Shown here piece after piece: positions 23,013 through 33,061 of a DNA stretch of 64,000 nucleotides. The first letter of the stretch is position 1. Each line of letters starts with the position of its first letter. Made by a program: the position numbers and the translations under genes. The notes beneath the pieces were generated by a model. It searched no databases, was not told the origin of the DNA, and worked only from the letters and a program-made list of their open reading frames with translations. Source of the DNA: Clostridium neonatale (GTDB taxonomy: Bacteria > Bacillota > Clostridia > Clostridiales > Clostridiaceae); NCBI RefSeq assembly GCF_001458595.1, contig NZ_LN890327.1:326178-390177 (forward strand), given 5' to 3'.

Positions 23013-23687
23013 TCAAAATACTTTGATCTTATTTTCAAAAGAATCACCTTGAACTATTACATCAGCTAATATACCTGGTGTCCCAACACTATCAGGAGGA
23101 ATTTCACCCACTTCAACAATTTCATCTACTTCAGCTATAACTAAATCAGCATCAAGTGCCATAATTGTATTTGTTCCTTTTGTTGTGCCTCTATATATGA
23201 TATTACCAAATTTATCAGCTTTATATCCTTTTATTAAAGCCACATCCGCTCTTATTGGTGGAAATATTAAATATTCCTTTCCATCTACAGTAAGCTTATC
23301 TCTACCATTTTCAATCTCAGTTCCAATACCAGTTGGAGTTACAACTGCTCCAAGTCCAGCTCTTATACATTCCACTATAGTTCCCATAGGTATAAATTCT
23401 ACTTCTAATGTACCTGCATTATATTGTTCTTGAATTTCAGGACAAGTTCCAATATGTGAACCCACAAATTTTTTTATTTGTTTATTTGTTACTAGTTTAC
23501 CAATATCATGAGTTTCTCCTGGATGAGCTGATGCAGGTTGAATAAGTGTAAGATCCTTGACACTAGTCTTGGCCAATGCATCTATCATCTTTAATGGAGC
23601 ACCTATTCCAAGAAAACCTGCTGTCATAATTTTCATACCATCTTTAATATTTAACAAAGCTTCTTGTATTGTTTTAATCTTTTCCAT
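23013..23687 (-). CDS. ctfA: CoA transferase subunit A (CtfA/AtoD type)
   Basis: 224 residues from the ATG at 23687, chosen because family members start here (MEKIKTIQEALLNIKDGMKI). The frame is open 29 codons further upstream but that part is not conserved. It has the GFLGIGAPLKMIDAL loop, FIPMGTIVECIRAGLG and the ENGRDKLTVDGKEYL segment. It pairs with CtfB to move CoA between acetoacetate and butyrate or acetate. The partner gene 46 bases downstream has a stop codon, so the complex is probably dead. No ald or adc gene is adjacent, which separates this from a full solvent operon. Confidence 0.85.
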   Translation of the reverse strand: MEKIKTIQEALLNIKDGMKIMTAGFLGIGAPLKMIDALAKTSVKDLTLIQPASAHPGETHDIGKLVTNKQIKKFVGSHIGTCPEIQEQYNAGTLEVEFIPMGTIVECIRAGLGAVVTPTGIGTEIENGRDKLTVDGKEYLIFPPIRADVALIKGYKADKFGNIIYRGTTKGTNTIMALDADLVIAEVDEIVEVGEIPPDSVGTPGILADVIVQGDSFENKIKVF

Positions 23688-23964
23688 TTTTCTATGCACC
23701 CACAAAAAAATTTTTAAAAACATATTGGCTAATAAATAAAATTTAGATTTTTGAAATCTATCAGCCCTTCTCAAGAAATCCAGTTTTCAATTTTAAATTA
23801 ACCTCCTTTATATTAAGTAATACTAATTAATTTTATCAGTACTACATTATATCTATATTGCATTTACTACAATACACTTATTTTATATAATTTTCCGAAA
23901 AAACTTTAAAACGAAAATTTAGCAATTTCGTCGCAAGCTCCTCAAAAGCACCATAATTAAATTT

Positions 23965-24396
23965 ATGCCAAAAGAAAATATAGATAAATTAGTAAATAAC
24001 TATGATAATAATTTGTTAAGCAGTAATAGAAAGAAGTTAATAAAGAAGTTTTTATTAGAAAAAGTGAAATTATTTGAAGAAATCTTTATAGAGGAGGAAT
24101 TGGTATGTCAGAAAGAAAGCAGAAGACATAATTCAATAAATAGTATGGAAGAGGCAGGATTTTAATTTAAAGATATTAATGATGACATAGACTTTAAAGT
24201 GGAAGAAGCAGAAACAACAGATGAGGTAAAAAGTGCAATTAAAACTCTGCTTAAAGGTCAACAGGATTTAATAGAAAAAGTATTTTATAAAAACATGAAG
24301 CTTGTTGATATAGCAGCACATGAAGGTGTTACTGAAGCTGCAATTAGAAACAGATTAAATAAAGTTTATAAAAAATTAAAAAAAGTTTTAAATTAG
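23965..24396 (+). pseudogene. Phage-type sigma-like helix-turn-helix protein with a nonsense codon
   Basis: One reading frame runs from 23965 to 24396, broken only by a TAA at 24163-24165. Before it come charged helices and the motif RRHNSINSMEEAGF. After it come AETTDEVKSAIKTLLKGQQ and a region-4-like helix-turn-helix (MKLVDIAAHEGVTEAAIRNR). Proteins of this layout precede replication genes in Clostridium prophages. The stop lies where family members usually have glutamate. Confidence 0.6.
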
Positions 24397-24536
24397 GGGT
24401 TCGATTTTGGATTTCTCGTGACCTATATAGTGTAGGGATTATTAAAGAACCAAGATAAGACAGAGACAATGGACAATTGATAATTGATAATTATAGATCA
24501 AATAGCACTAATATAGAATTTAAGGAGGAAGCATAA

Positions 24537-24644
24537 ATGATAAATAATAAAACAAAGGTGATTACAGGAGTAGTCAGGCTAAGCTATGCAAATGTATGGG
24601 AACCAAAATCAATAAATTTTTTGGCTAAACAACACCAATTGTAA
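24537..24644 (+). pseudogene. DUF2815 N-terminal fragment (phage ssDNA-binding-like)
   Basis: 35 residues: NKTKVITGVVRLSYANVWEP followed by KSINFLAKQHQL. The KVITGxVRLSYANVWEPK start is characteristic of DUF2815, a phage single-strand-binding-like family of about 180 residues. The ribosome site AAGGAGGAAG is intact but the body is deleted. Confidence 0.6.
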
Positions 24645-24678
24645 ATTGTTCATTGTTTTAAAGTTTTGGAGGAATCAT

Positions 24679-26615
24679 ATGGAAAAGACATTATCCTTAG
24701 ATTTAGAAACTTATTCGGATATAGATTTAGTTAAATGCGGAGTTTATGCATATGTAGATAGTCCTAATTTTGAAATATTACTTATGGCATACTCATTTGA
24801 TGAAAGTGAAGTAAAAATTATTGATTTAGAATTAGGTGAAGTTATTCCAGAAGAAGTTAAAGAAGCTGTATTAAGTGATGATGTTATAAAGACAGCTTTT
24901 AATGCTAATTTTGAAAGAATGTGCTTAAGCAAATATTTTAATAGTAATCTAAAGTCAGATTCATGGATATGCACCGCAATTCAAGCTTCAATGTTAGCAC
25001 TTCCACCTAGTCTTGAAGGCGTTTCAGAAGTTCTTGGACTTAATAATAAGAAAATGAAAGAAGGAAAAGATCTTATAAAGTATTTCTGCTGTCCCTGCAA
25101 GCCAACAAAGGTTAATGGAAACAGAATGCGAAATCTGACAGTACATGATTTAGAAAAATGGAGGATATTTAAGAATTATTGCATTAGAGATGTTGAAGCA
25201 GAAACTGAAATAAGAAATAAACTTAAAAATCATCCAATAAGTGAAAAGGAAATGGAAATATATAGGCTAGATCAAAGCATAAATGATAGAGGAATTTTAG
25301 TAGATATGGATTTGGTAAAAAGAGCAATAGCCTGTGATAAAGATTTTATAGGTGCAGCTACAAAAAGAGCTTATGAACTTACAGGACTAGAAAATCCAAA
25401 TTCTATAATGCAGCTTAAAAAATGGCTTGAACATAGACTTGCACATAGGTGCATAAAAATTAAAAGTCTTTCAAGAAAAGAAGTATCAAACTTAGCAGAA
25501 AAATGTGATGGAGAAATAGAAGAAATTTTAAAACTAAGACTTCAGTAAAAAAATATGAAGCAATAAAGAGGTCAGTATGTTCTGATGGAAGAGTTCATGG
25601 ACTGTTTCAGTTTTATGGCGCAAATCGTACTGGAAGATGGGCAGGGAGATTGGTGCAGGTGCAGAATCTTCCTCAAAATCATATTAAAGACTTAGAACTC
25701 ACAAGAAATATTGTGAAGAATGGAAGATTTGAAGAGTTAGAAATGTTTTATGAAAGTACACCAAAAATTTTATCAGAGCTTATAAGGACTGCTTTTATAC
25801 CAAAAGCAGAATGTATATTCATAGCAGCAGATTTTTCTGCCATCGAAGCCAGGGTTTTAGCATATCTTGCAGATGAAAAATGGAGATTAGATGTGTTTAA
25901 AAATCATGGAAAAATATATGAAGCGTCAGCAAGTGCTATGTTTAATGTGCCAATAGAAGAAATAAAAAAAGATTCAGACCTAAGGCAAAAAGGCAAAATA
26001 GCAGAACTGGCATTAGGATATGGGGGAGGGATAAGGGCTTTAACAGCTATGGGGGCACTTGAAATGGGACTTAAAGAGGAAGAATTACAGCCAATAGTTA
26101 CAGCATGGAGAAATGCGAATCAAAAAATAACCAAGTTCTGGTGGAATATAGATAAAGCGGCAGTTATAGCAGTAAAAGAAAGAACTACAGTAAAAGTAGG
26201 AAAAATTGAGTTCACATATTGTGGTGGAATATTATTTATAACACTTCTATCTGGGAGAAGACTAGCTTATATGAAGCCAAGATTACAAATCAATAAATTT
26301 GACAGGGAAGGCCTGACTTATGAAGGAATAGGTGAAAACAAAAAATGGACAAGAATTGAAACTTATGGACCTAAATTAGTTGAAAATATTGTTCAGGCTG
26401 CTTCTAGAGATTTACTTGCAGAAGCAATGTTAAGACTTGATAAAGTAGGATATGAAATTGTCATGCATATTCATGATGAAGTTGTAATTGAAACACCTGT
26501 AAATAAAAATTCATTAGATGAAGTGTGTAAAATCATGTCCATTACTCCAAAGTGGGCAGAAGGGTTATTTTTAAAGGCAGATGGTTATGAGTGCAATTAT
26601 TATAAGAAAGAATAG
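24679..26615 (+). pseudogene. Phage family A DNA polymerase, frameshifted
   Basis: The ATG at 24679 follows GGAGGAATCAT. The first frame (to 25548) holds the 3'-5' exonuclease start LSLDLETYSDIDL and the following thumb region. The frame then shifts by one, and 25549-26615 carries the polymerase palm: motif A DFSAIEARVLAYLAD, motif B RQKGKIAELALGYGGG and motif C HIHDEVVIE. The break is at an AGACTTCA sequence, where family members have extra residues. A deletion of about 16 bases between two short direct repeats would explain it. No working polymerase is expected. Confidence 0.85.
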
Positions 26616-26680
26616 GACTATAGGATATTAAAGAATTTACTGATGAGTTTATCTTTGGGGATAAGGGATGTGATGAAAAA

Positions 26681-27496
26681 ATGATAATAAGCATTGCTAA
26701 TAGTAGGACAGCTAAGAAATGGAAAGCCATAGATGTTTCTTGGAATGAGTTTTTAGAGAAAGTTAAAAATACAAAAAGAACATCTGAAACTGTAAAAGAA
26801 TTTAAAAATCTTTCAAAGGCAAAACAAGATGAGATAAAAGATGTTGGCGGTTTTGTTTCTGGAAAGCTTAAAGAAGGTAAACGAAAGAATGGATATGTTG
26901 AGGATAGAACCAGGTTAACTCTCGATATGGATTATGCAGATGCTGGACTTTGGGAGCAGATAACTTTATTTTATGATTTTACATGCTGCATATATTCAAC
27001 ACATAAACGTACAAAAGATAAGATGCGCCTTAGATTAATCATTCCATTATCAAGAAGCATAAGTGCTGATGAATATTGTGCAGTTTCTAGAATGGTGGCA
27101 TTTGATATTGGAATAGAGCAGTTTGATGATACAACATATGAACCAACAAGGTTAATGTACTGGCCTTCAACCTCAAAGGATGGAGAGTTCATTTTTGAAA
27201 ATCAAGAAGGGAAGCTTTTAGATCCAGATAAGATACTTTCAAGATATAAGGATTGGAAAAACAGTAGTGAATGGCCTGTATCTTCAAGGCAGAAAAGTAT
27301 TGTAAGACATAATATTTCAAGACAAGCAGACCCTTTAGAAAAAGAAGGACTTATAGGAGCATTTTGTAGGCAATATTCTATTACCCAGGCAATAGAAAAG
27401 TTTTTAAATGACATATATAAGGAAAGCACTATTTATGGAAGATATGATTACATTCCAGCATATTCAGCATGTAATAAACTTAAAAATAGAATTTAA
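26681..27496 (+). pseudogene. Truncated VapE-like phage primase/helicase
   Basis: 271 residues. The region FVSGKLKEGKRKNGYVEDRT, LTLDMDYADAG and STHKRTKDKMRLRLIIPLSR is the primase-like N-terminal part of virulence-associated protein E family members. The protein ends at ...RYDYIPAYSACNKLKN, where full-length members continue into a P-loop helicase. It sits directly behind the polymerase remnant, as in Clostridium prophage replication modules. It is a truncated relic. Confidence 0.7.
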
Positions 27497-27750
27497 AGTT
27501 TGAATGTATCCTGTTTGCAGAGGATCTTTCTAACTAACTAAATATATGACAATAGTTAATATATAATGTAAATAATATTGAGCATACGTGTATATAAACT
27601 ATATTTATACTATATAGGGAAAAAAGACTTTTGTAAGAGAAATATTGTGCAAAGCTAGTAAAATCAATGTTTTGCAGCTATAACAACAATTTTAACAAAG
27701 ATCATGGTTAATAAAAGCCGTGAAGGCGAGGATGGAGAGGGATTAATATT

Positions 27751-27978
27751 ATGGAAAGAAATAATTTTTGTATAGCAAATGCTAGAGGTAATAGATGCAG
27801 CAAACTTAATGTGGAAAAGTGTATGGGAGAATCTTGTTCTTTTGCAGTGACTAGAGAGGAAGCAGAAGCTTCAAGTAAAAAAGCTTTTAAAAGATTAGCA
27901 GCTCTTGATAATGTAGTTCAGATTTATATTTCAAATAAATATTATGGGGGGAAGATGCCGTGGTTAAATTGCAGATAA
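27751..27978 (+). CDS. Small cysteine-containing clostridial protein
   Basis: 75 residues: NFCIANARGNRCSKLNVEKC, CSFAVTREEAEASSKKAFKR and a final YYGGKMPW. Four cysteines in the first 30 residues could bind a metal. Similar short proteins are common conserved hypotheticals in Clostridium; no function is known to me. A GGAGAGGGA ribosome site is present. The spacer 27497-27750 before it shows nothing definite. Confidence 0.6.
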   Translation: MERNNFCIANARGNRCSKLNVEKCMGESCSFAVTREEAEASSKKAFKRLAALDNVVQIYISNKYYGGKMPWLNCR

Positions 27979-28047
27979 TGCAAGTGTAGAAATAGCTGCA
28001 AATCTGACGGGGGCTGTCATTATTGATGGTCTAGTTGGATTAAAAAA

Positions 28048-28152
28048 ATAGATAAGGCAGGCTTAGCGAGATCTATGTCAAAAAAGGGAGGTTTCCCAGA
28101 TAATTCTGCGTGTGAAGGATTATTTGGGCGCCTGAAGAATGAAATGTTCTAA
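28048..28152 (+). pseudogene. IS3/IS150-type transposase fragment
   Basis: 35 codons reading GLARSMSKKGGFPDNSACEG and LFGRLKNEMF match the end of the DDE integrase core, where the catalytic glutamate follows NSACEG. The rest of the element is gone. Confidence 0.7.
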
Positions 28153-28185
28153 AGTATCATTAGAAAATATGAATCCTAGGGGGAC

Positions 28186-28229
28186 GACAAAGTCTTGGGT
28201 TGGTTGTATAACCAGTCCAAGACTTTGTC
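28186..28229. repeat. IS-end-like hairpin
   Basis: GACAAAGTCTTGG and CCAAGACTTTGTC pair perfectly, with an inner GTTGGT/ACCAG stem. The central part recurs in opposite orientation near 36580-36606 (GGACTGGTTATGCAGCCAAC). Here it lies just past the larD stop on the minus strand and could terminate the lar operon. Confidence 0.5.
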
Positions 28230-28243
28230 CGTACCCCATTAGG

Positions 28244-28954
28244 TTAAATTCCGAAATATAAATGTACAAACATAGCAGAAACAGCAGCACCTACAAATGG
28301 AGCAAGACCTGGTATTAGTAAGCCATATTTCCAGTCATTGTTGGCTTTATTTTTTATAGGAAGTACTTGGAAGGCAAGTCTTGGTCCTAAGTCTCTTGCT
28401 TGGTTCATAGCAAATCCTGTAGGTCCGCCAAGGCCCATACCTATTGCCCATACTAAAAGACCTACTCCTATTGGAAGCATGCTTTTATATTTTGTAGCGA
28501 TCATAAGAGTTGCACTTATAAAAATGAATGTAGCAAACAATTCGACGAAAAAGTTTCTTGGTAAATTACGGATTATTGGGTTTGTGGAGAAAATATTTCT
28601 TACTGCTATAGGATCAACTTCATTTTCACTTGCTTTAAATTGATCAGCATACATAATATAAATAATTAATGAGGCCACAAATGCACCTAAAAGCTCTGCT
28701 AGACTATATGGTACAAAGCATGACCAAGGTATCATTCCTAAAATACATTGGGCAAGAACCATTGCTGGATTCATGCATACACCATCAAACATAAATAATG
28801 CTATTGTTATACCAAATCCCCATGTTGTTATTGCAAATATATGTCCACTTCCTCTATATTTTGTATTTTTTAATACTTCATCACAATGAACTCCAACACC
28901 AAAAATTATCATTAATGCGGTGCTTAGAAATTCAGCAGTTAAATGTTGAAACAT
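28244..28954 (-). CDS. larD: Lactic acid channel LarD (aquaglyceroporin family)
   Basis: 236 residues with six hydrophobic segments and two half-helix loops. The first loop has the NPA motif (CMNPAMVLAQ). The second reads MNQARDLGPRL, with NQA in place of the usual NPA. It is the last gene of larA-E-B-C1-C2-D, 16 bases after larC2, as expected for the lactate/lactic acid facilitator of the racemase system. It would speed entry of both lactate isomers across the membrane. Confidence 0.85.
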   Translation of the reverse strand: MFQHLTAEFLSTALMIIFGVGVHCDEVLKNTKYRGSGHIFAITTWGFGITIALFMFDGVCMNPAMVLAQCILGMIPWSCFVPYSLAELLGAFVASLIIYIMYADQFKASENEVDPIAVRNIFSTNPIIRNLPRNFFVELFATFIFISATLMIATKYKSMLPIGVGLLVWAIGMGLGGPTGFAMNQARDLGPRLAFQVLPIKNKANNDWKYGLLIPGLAPFVGAAVSAMFVHLYFGI

Positions 28955-28969
28955 ACTTTTAGGCCTCCT

Positions 28970-29392
28970 TTAATTGTCTTTACATATTTTTTCTGTTTCA
29001 AAGTATATATTTTCTATGGGAATATTAAGTGATTGGGCGAGCTTGGCACAATCTTCATATTCGATATCATAATGATTTATATCTTTGTAAGAGGCGGCTT
29101 TTACCCTCACAGTCCCATAGATTGTTTTTATTTTTAACGTTTTACGACTCATAATAGTCCTTTGTTTAATTGAATAGCGTATTCCTAATGTTGCAGTATG
29201 GCTGAAAATAGCTTCAATGAATTTATCTTTTTGCTTTGGATCAATCAATACGGTGAGTTTAGAGGCCATTCTGCTTTTTTTCATCATTATTGGAGTAAGA
29301 AATACGTCTTTTGCACCCATATTGATGAGTAAATTCATAGCATAGCTTATTTGTTCGCTACTTTGGTCATCAATATTGGCTTCAAGTTCCAT
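28970..29392 (-). CDS. larC2: LarC2: C-terminal part of nickel insertase LarC
   Basis: 140 residues from a possible ATG at 29392. MELEANIDDQSSEQISYAMN and FLTPIMMKKSRMASKLTVLI match the second half of LarC, the CTP-dependent nickel insertase that finishes the NPN pincer cofactor. The frame is open upstream across the larC1 end without a good ribosome site, and it lies -1 to larC1. A fused LarC made by frameshifting in the A9 run at 29426-29434 is the likely main product. Confidence 0.85.
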   Translation of the reverse strand: MELEANIDDQSSEQISYAMNLLINMGAKDVFLTPIMMKKSRMASKLTVLIDPKQKDKFIEAIFSHTATLGIRYSIKQRTIMSRKTLKIKTIYGTVRVKAASYKDINHYDIEYEDCAKLAQSLNIPIENIYFETEKICKDN

Positions 29393-29406
29393 TATCTCAT
29401 CTTCGT

Positions 29407-30186
29407 TTACTTTATTTTTATTGAGTTTTTTTTTAGCAGAAGCATTCTTAAGGCATTAAAACATCCAGTATCTCTTTTGCCAAAACCATAGCCAATTTTT
29501 AAAATATTCATATCATCTGGTATTGAAGAAAAATTTGAAACTATATTTTTTATAATTCCAAGACCAGTTGGAGTAATGAGCTCTGTATTTATATCTAAGC
29601 GCTGATGAATTGGAATAGAAGAATTTACTCGCATCTGCATTACAGCAGGTACTGGAACTGGCATTTCGCCATGAGCTATATTTATATGTCCGCATCCATC
29701 AGTGAGAGGAGAAGAGATTATTTCAGTAATATTGAGCTTCTCCAAACCTACGAAAGAGCCTACTATATCAATAATTGAATCGATAGCACCAACTTCATGA
29801 AAATGAATTTCATCGATATTTTTATTGTGAACTATGGATTCAGCTTCTGCTATTTCATGAAATACATCAATTGAATGAGCTTTTACAAAAGCACTCAAGT
29901 TACTATTTTCAATTATTTGTTTAATATCTGAAAAACTTCTTCCATTATGATGGGGGTGGCATTCTTCAATGCCACAGTCTTTTTTACCATCCTCCAAAAT
30001 TACATCGAAGTCACTGCCGAAAACAGAATTCTTAGCTTTTTTTTCATAATAAAGTTTATAACCTGATAAGTTTAATTTTTTTAATTCTGTTTGTAATACA
30101 TCAAAGTCTAATCCTAAATCTAACAAAGCGCCAATAAACATATCGCCACTTATTCCTGAGAAAGTATCTAAATATAATGTATACAT
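29407..30186 (-). CDS. larC1: LarC1: N-terminal part of nickel insertase LarC
   Basis: 259 residues beginning MYTLYLDTFSGISGDMFIGA, the hallmark of LarC. It has a histidine-rich ECHPHHNGRSF loop near 78 and NIDEIHFHEVGAIDSIIDIV. It ends KKNSIKIK just after an A9 tract (29434-29426) and 15 bases before the annotated larC2 start. It inserts nickel into the sulfur-bearing pyridinium ligand. In Lactobacillus plantarum the same two-part gene is joined by programmed frameshifting. Confidence 0.9.
   Translation of the reverse strand: MYTLYLDTFSGISGDMFIGALLDLGLDFDVLQTELKKLNLSGYKLYYEKKAKNSVFGSDFDVILEDGKKDCGIEECHPHHNGRSFSDIKQIIENSNLSAFVKAHSIDVFHEIAEAESIVHNKNIDEIHFHEVGAIDSIIDIVGSFVGLEKLNITEIISSPLTDGCGHINIAHGEMPVPVPAVMQMRVNSSIPIHQRLDINTELITPTGLGIIKNIVSNFSSIPDDMNILKIGYGFGKRDTGCFNALRMLLLKKNSIKIK
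29426..29434 (-). promoter_or_regulatory. Slippery A9 run joining larC1 and larC2
   Basis: On the minus strand the larC1 codons read CTA AAA AAA AAC. Moving back one base gives AAA AAA AAA CTC, which is open into larC2 with LNKNKVNEDEIMELEANIDD. The run contains the A AAA AAA heptamer used for -1 frameshifting; transcriptional slippage is an alternative. Confidence 0.6.
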
Positions 30187-30195
30187 AAATTCCTC

Positions 30196-30864
30196 CTATA
30201 AATGATTAATCATACTTGCGTTATAAGCAGCACCAAAGCCATTATCAATATTTACAACGCTGAGCCCGCTTGCACAGCTGTTTAGCATAGAAAGCAGGGC
30301 AGTGATTCCTTTAAAGCTTGTACCATAGCCTACACTAGTTGGAACTGCAATTACTGGTTTATCAACTAGGCCACAGATTACACTTGCTAGAGCACCCTCC
30401 ATACCTGCAATAACTATTATTACTTTTGCATTACGTATTACATCTAAGTAAGAGAATAGCCTATGGATTCCTGCAACACCAACATCGTAAATGGATTTTA
30501 CGTTATTTCCTAATACATCAGCACAAAATTCTGCTTCTTTTGCAACGGGTATATCACTAGTACCAGCGGTTACAATTGCTATATAGCCATCTGGTTTTTT
30601 TATGTTTTTTTTATTAATTGACATGCAGCGGGCACATCCATCATAAACTGCATCTGGAAATTCTTTGTATATTTTAGACATTTTTTCTTTGGAAACACGT
30701 GTTGCAAGTACAGTTTTATTTTTAGATAATAAAGCTTTGGATATTTTTATTATCTGATCAGCAGTTTTACCTTGGCCATATATAACTTCCGGGTAACCAT
30801 TCCGCTTATCTCTTTGAATATCAACTTTAGCAACGTTTATATCTATAAATTCGTCATCACTCAT
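30196..30864 (-). CDS. larB: LarB: NaAD carboxylase/hydrolase of NPN cofactor synthesis
   Basis: 222 residues. The C-terminal 140 form a PurE-like fold with [39 protein letters not shown] and VPTSVGYG. The N-terminal 80 are the LarB-specific extension ([16 protein letters not shown]). It carboxylates and hydrolyses nicotinate adenine dinucleotide to the dicarboxylated mononucleotide, the first step of the pincer cofactor. Its start overlaps the larE end by eight bases, so translation is coupled. Confidence 0.92.
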   Translation of the reverse strand: MSDDEFIDINVAKVDIQRDKRNGYPEVIYGQGKTADQIIKISKALLSKNKTVLATRVSKEKMSKIYKEFPDAVYDGCARCMSINKKNIKKPDGYIAIVTAGTSDIPVAKEAEFCADVLGNNVKSIYDVGVAGIHRLFSYLDVIRNAKVIIVIAGMEGALASVICGLVDKPVIAVPTSVGYGTSFKGITALLSMLNSCASGLSVVNIDNGFGAAYNASMINHL

Positions 30865-31687
30865 TTTGATTCATTCCTTTATCTAAAATTTCATTTAAGC
30901 TGCCAGTTCTATATCCTCTTAAATCAAGTGATATATAAGTACAGCCAAAACTCCTAAATGTGTCATAAATATTATCCATTATTGATTCATTAAAGAAAAA
31001 TGATCTTTCATTTGGCATTACTTCAATTCTGGCATTTTTATTTTCAAGTCTTACACGTATATTTTTTATACCAAGATTTAAAAGATAATCCTCACATTTG
31101 CGGATAATATCTAGTTTTTCTTGAGTAATGGTTTCACCATATGGTATGCGAGTGGCAAGACATCCTGAACTTGGTTTTTCTGAAGCTTTTATGTTCCATT
31201 TTTTTAAGCATTGTCTTATTTCATCTTTAGTAAGACCGCATATTTTTAAAGGAGACTTTATGTCAAGTTCCTCTAAAGCTTTCATACCTGGACGATAATC
31301 TCTGCAGTCACTTGCATTTGTACCATCAATTACGATATCTTTCCCATTCTGTTTTGCAATTTCCTTTATTTTAGTAAATAAAGCATACTTGCAATAGTAA
31401 CATCTTTTAGGTGGATTTTTAATAAAATTATCTATTTTAAGCTGATTGCAAGGTACTTTTATTAATTTAAGACCTATGTTTTTGGAATATGAATTCATAT
31501 CAGCTTTATCTCTTGAAGTGAGGGTTTGCGCTTCAACAGATATTAAAATAGCATTGTTTCTAAGTACATCTTTTGCTACATATGATAAAAATGTACTATC
31601 TACTCCGCTTGAAAAAGCAACAGCACATGAACCATATGAAGCAATAAGATTTTTTAATTTTTTTAGCTTTTCATCAATAGATAACAT
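30857..31687 (-). CDS. larE: LarE: sulfur insertase of NPN cofactor synthesis
   Basis: 276 residues. The PP-loop SSGVDSTFL (residues 26-34) binds ATP for adenylation of the substrate carboxylates. C176 in [14 protein letters not shown] takes the place of the sulfur-donor cysteine Cys176 of L. plantarum LarE. A CxxC (C96 and C99 in [10 protein letters not shown]) is also present. Three cysteines in this arrangement are, as I recall, typical of LarE proteins that use an iron-sulfur cluster instead of sacrificing the cysteine. One base separates it from larA. Confidence 0.9.
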   Translation of the reverse strand: MLSIDEKLKKLKNLIASYGSCAVAFSSGVDSTFLSYVAKDVLRNNAILISVEAQTLTSRDKADMNSYSKNIGLKLIKVPCNQLKIDNFIKNPPKRCYYCKYALFTKIKEIAKQNGKDIVIDGTNASDCRDYRPGMKALEELDIKSPLKICGLTKDEIRQCLKKWNIKASEKPSSGCLATRIPYGETITQEKLDIIRKCEDYLLNLGIKNIRVRLENKNARIEVMPNERSFFFNESIMDNIYDTFRSFGCTYISLDLRGYRTGSLNEILDKGMNQNE

Positions 31688-31688
31688 A

Positions 31689-32972
31689 TTAGTTATTACC
31701 TCGTACTATAACACTTAATCCATCAGGAATAACTGAAACCTTAGCATCTTTACCCTTTAACTTAAATGCCTTATTTAAAGCTTCATCTATTGTTTTAGCA
31801 CTTTCCATGTGTAAAGCAGTTACTAATGTAGGATCGACTAAATCAGAGACTAGTATTACCTTATGGTTAACTAAAATTCTAGCTAAAATTTGCGAAGTCC
31901 ATTGCTCTGGAACAGTTTTTAATCTTGGTGTATTGATAGCAGAATCTAAGAATTCTTTTGGATCTTTAACGTTGGCAATATTATCGTAAAATGCTTGTCC
32001 ACCATGTCCGTCACGACAGCCAGCAACCATTATGATTACACCATCTTTGTTTAATGTTGCTTCTGCAGCAGTCATGCCTTTTACAGCTTGATAAATATTT
32101 TGATCAAGAGGATAACCACCATTAGTTGCTATAGCTATATCACAGTTGATTTTATTTACTTTAGCTAAGTTATTTACGAAATTACAGCCCTCTAAATGAG
32201 CTTTTTCTACATCACCGGCAAATGAACCTATGATTTTATGTTCACCATTAAGTACAACATTTACGATGAAAGCTAATTTTGCAGTTTTGGCTGCATATAA
32301 CATATCTTCATGAATTAAGTTATGAGAAAGGTTACCAGTATGTGAATTTTTATCATTAATAAATTCTCCACAGTGGTTTGCCATTATTGTTTTATATGAA
32401 GCTATACCAGGGAGTACTGATTTTCTTCCACCAGAAAATCCAGCAAAGAAGTGAGATTCAATAAAACCTTCAGCTAATAAAAGATCAGCTTCAGCTGCAA
32501 TTTTATTTATTATGCATTCTCCGCCGCTTGGTAGTGTACCTATCTTTTTCATTGATGAATCATCTTTAGATTTGTGCATTACTATTTCTTCATTATTTAC
32601 AATATCCTCTCCATATTTTGCAATAAGTTCTTCTCTAGTGCTTGGTCTGTGAAATCCTGTTGCTACGAGTATTCTTATACGTGCATTAGGAGATACACTT
32701 CTTATTCTTCTAAGTAAAATAGGAGTAATAATTTTAGAAGGAACCGGTCTTGTATGATCGCTGCTTATTATTACAATATCTTTTTTACCCTTTGCAAGTT
32801 CTTCTAATGATAAGCTTCCAATTGGATTGTCTAAAGATTTTTCAACAATGTCATTTTCACTTTCTTTACAATTGTATGTGCTTTGTTTTGATTCTAAAAG
32901 ACCAGCAAAATTATTATCATTTAATTTTAGAGTCACTGTTTTTGAATCATAAGGTAATATAAATTTTTTCAT
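31689..32972 (-). CDS. larA: LarA: nickel-pincer lactate racemase
   Basis: 427 residues, full length. Catalytic and cofactor residues occur at the same numbers as in L. plantarum: D72 and R75 (SSDHTRPVP), H108 (ATGFHRPS), H174 (SHFFAGFSGG), K184 (GGRKSVLPG; the cofactor-bound lysine) and H200 (MANHCGEF). It interconverts L- and D-lactate by hydride transfer to the nickel cofactor. It is the first gene of the lar operon; the divergent larR gene and a palindrome at 33062 lie upstream. Confidence 0.95.
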   Translation of the reverse strand: MKKFILPYDSKTVTLKLNDNNFAGLLESKQSTYNCKESENDIVEKSLDNPIGSLSLEELAKGKKDIVIISSDHTRPVPSKIITPILLRRIRSVSPNARIRILVATGFHRPSTREELIAKYGEDIVNNEEIVMHKSKDDSSMKKIGTLPSGGECIINKIAAEADLLLAEGFIESHFFAGFSGGRKSVLPGIASYKTIMANHCGEFINDKNSHTGNLSHNLIHEDMLYAAKTAKLAFIVNVVLNGEHKIIGSFAGDVEKAHLEGCNFVNNLAKVNKINCDIAIATNGGYPLDQNIYQAVKGMTAAEATLNKDGVIIMVAGCRDGHGGQAFYDNIANVKDPKEFLDSAINTPRLKTVPEQWTSQILARILVNHKVILVSDLVDPTLVTALHMESAKTIDEALNKAFKLKGKDAKVSVIPDGLSVIVRGNN

Positions 32973-33061
32973 AAAATATCATCCTCCATCTTGTAAAATT
33001 AATATTATTTTCGACATCAATTATTTTAAATTAAAAAAATGTATTATAATATACCATGAGA

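Noticed and set aside
27985..28050. Short frame reading NASVEIAANLTGAVIIDGL
   Set aside because: It looks like the end of some protein but is too short to assign; it has no start and stops before the transposase fragment.
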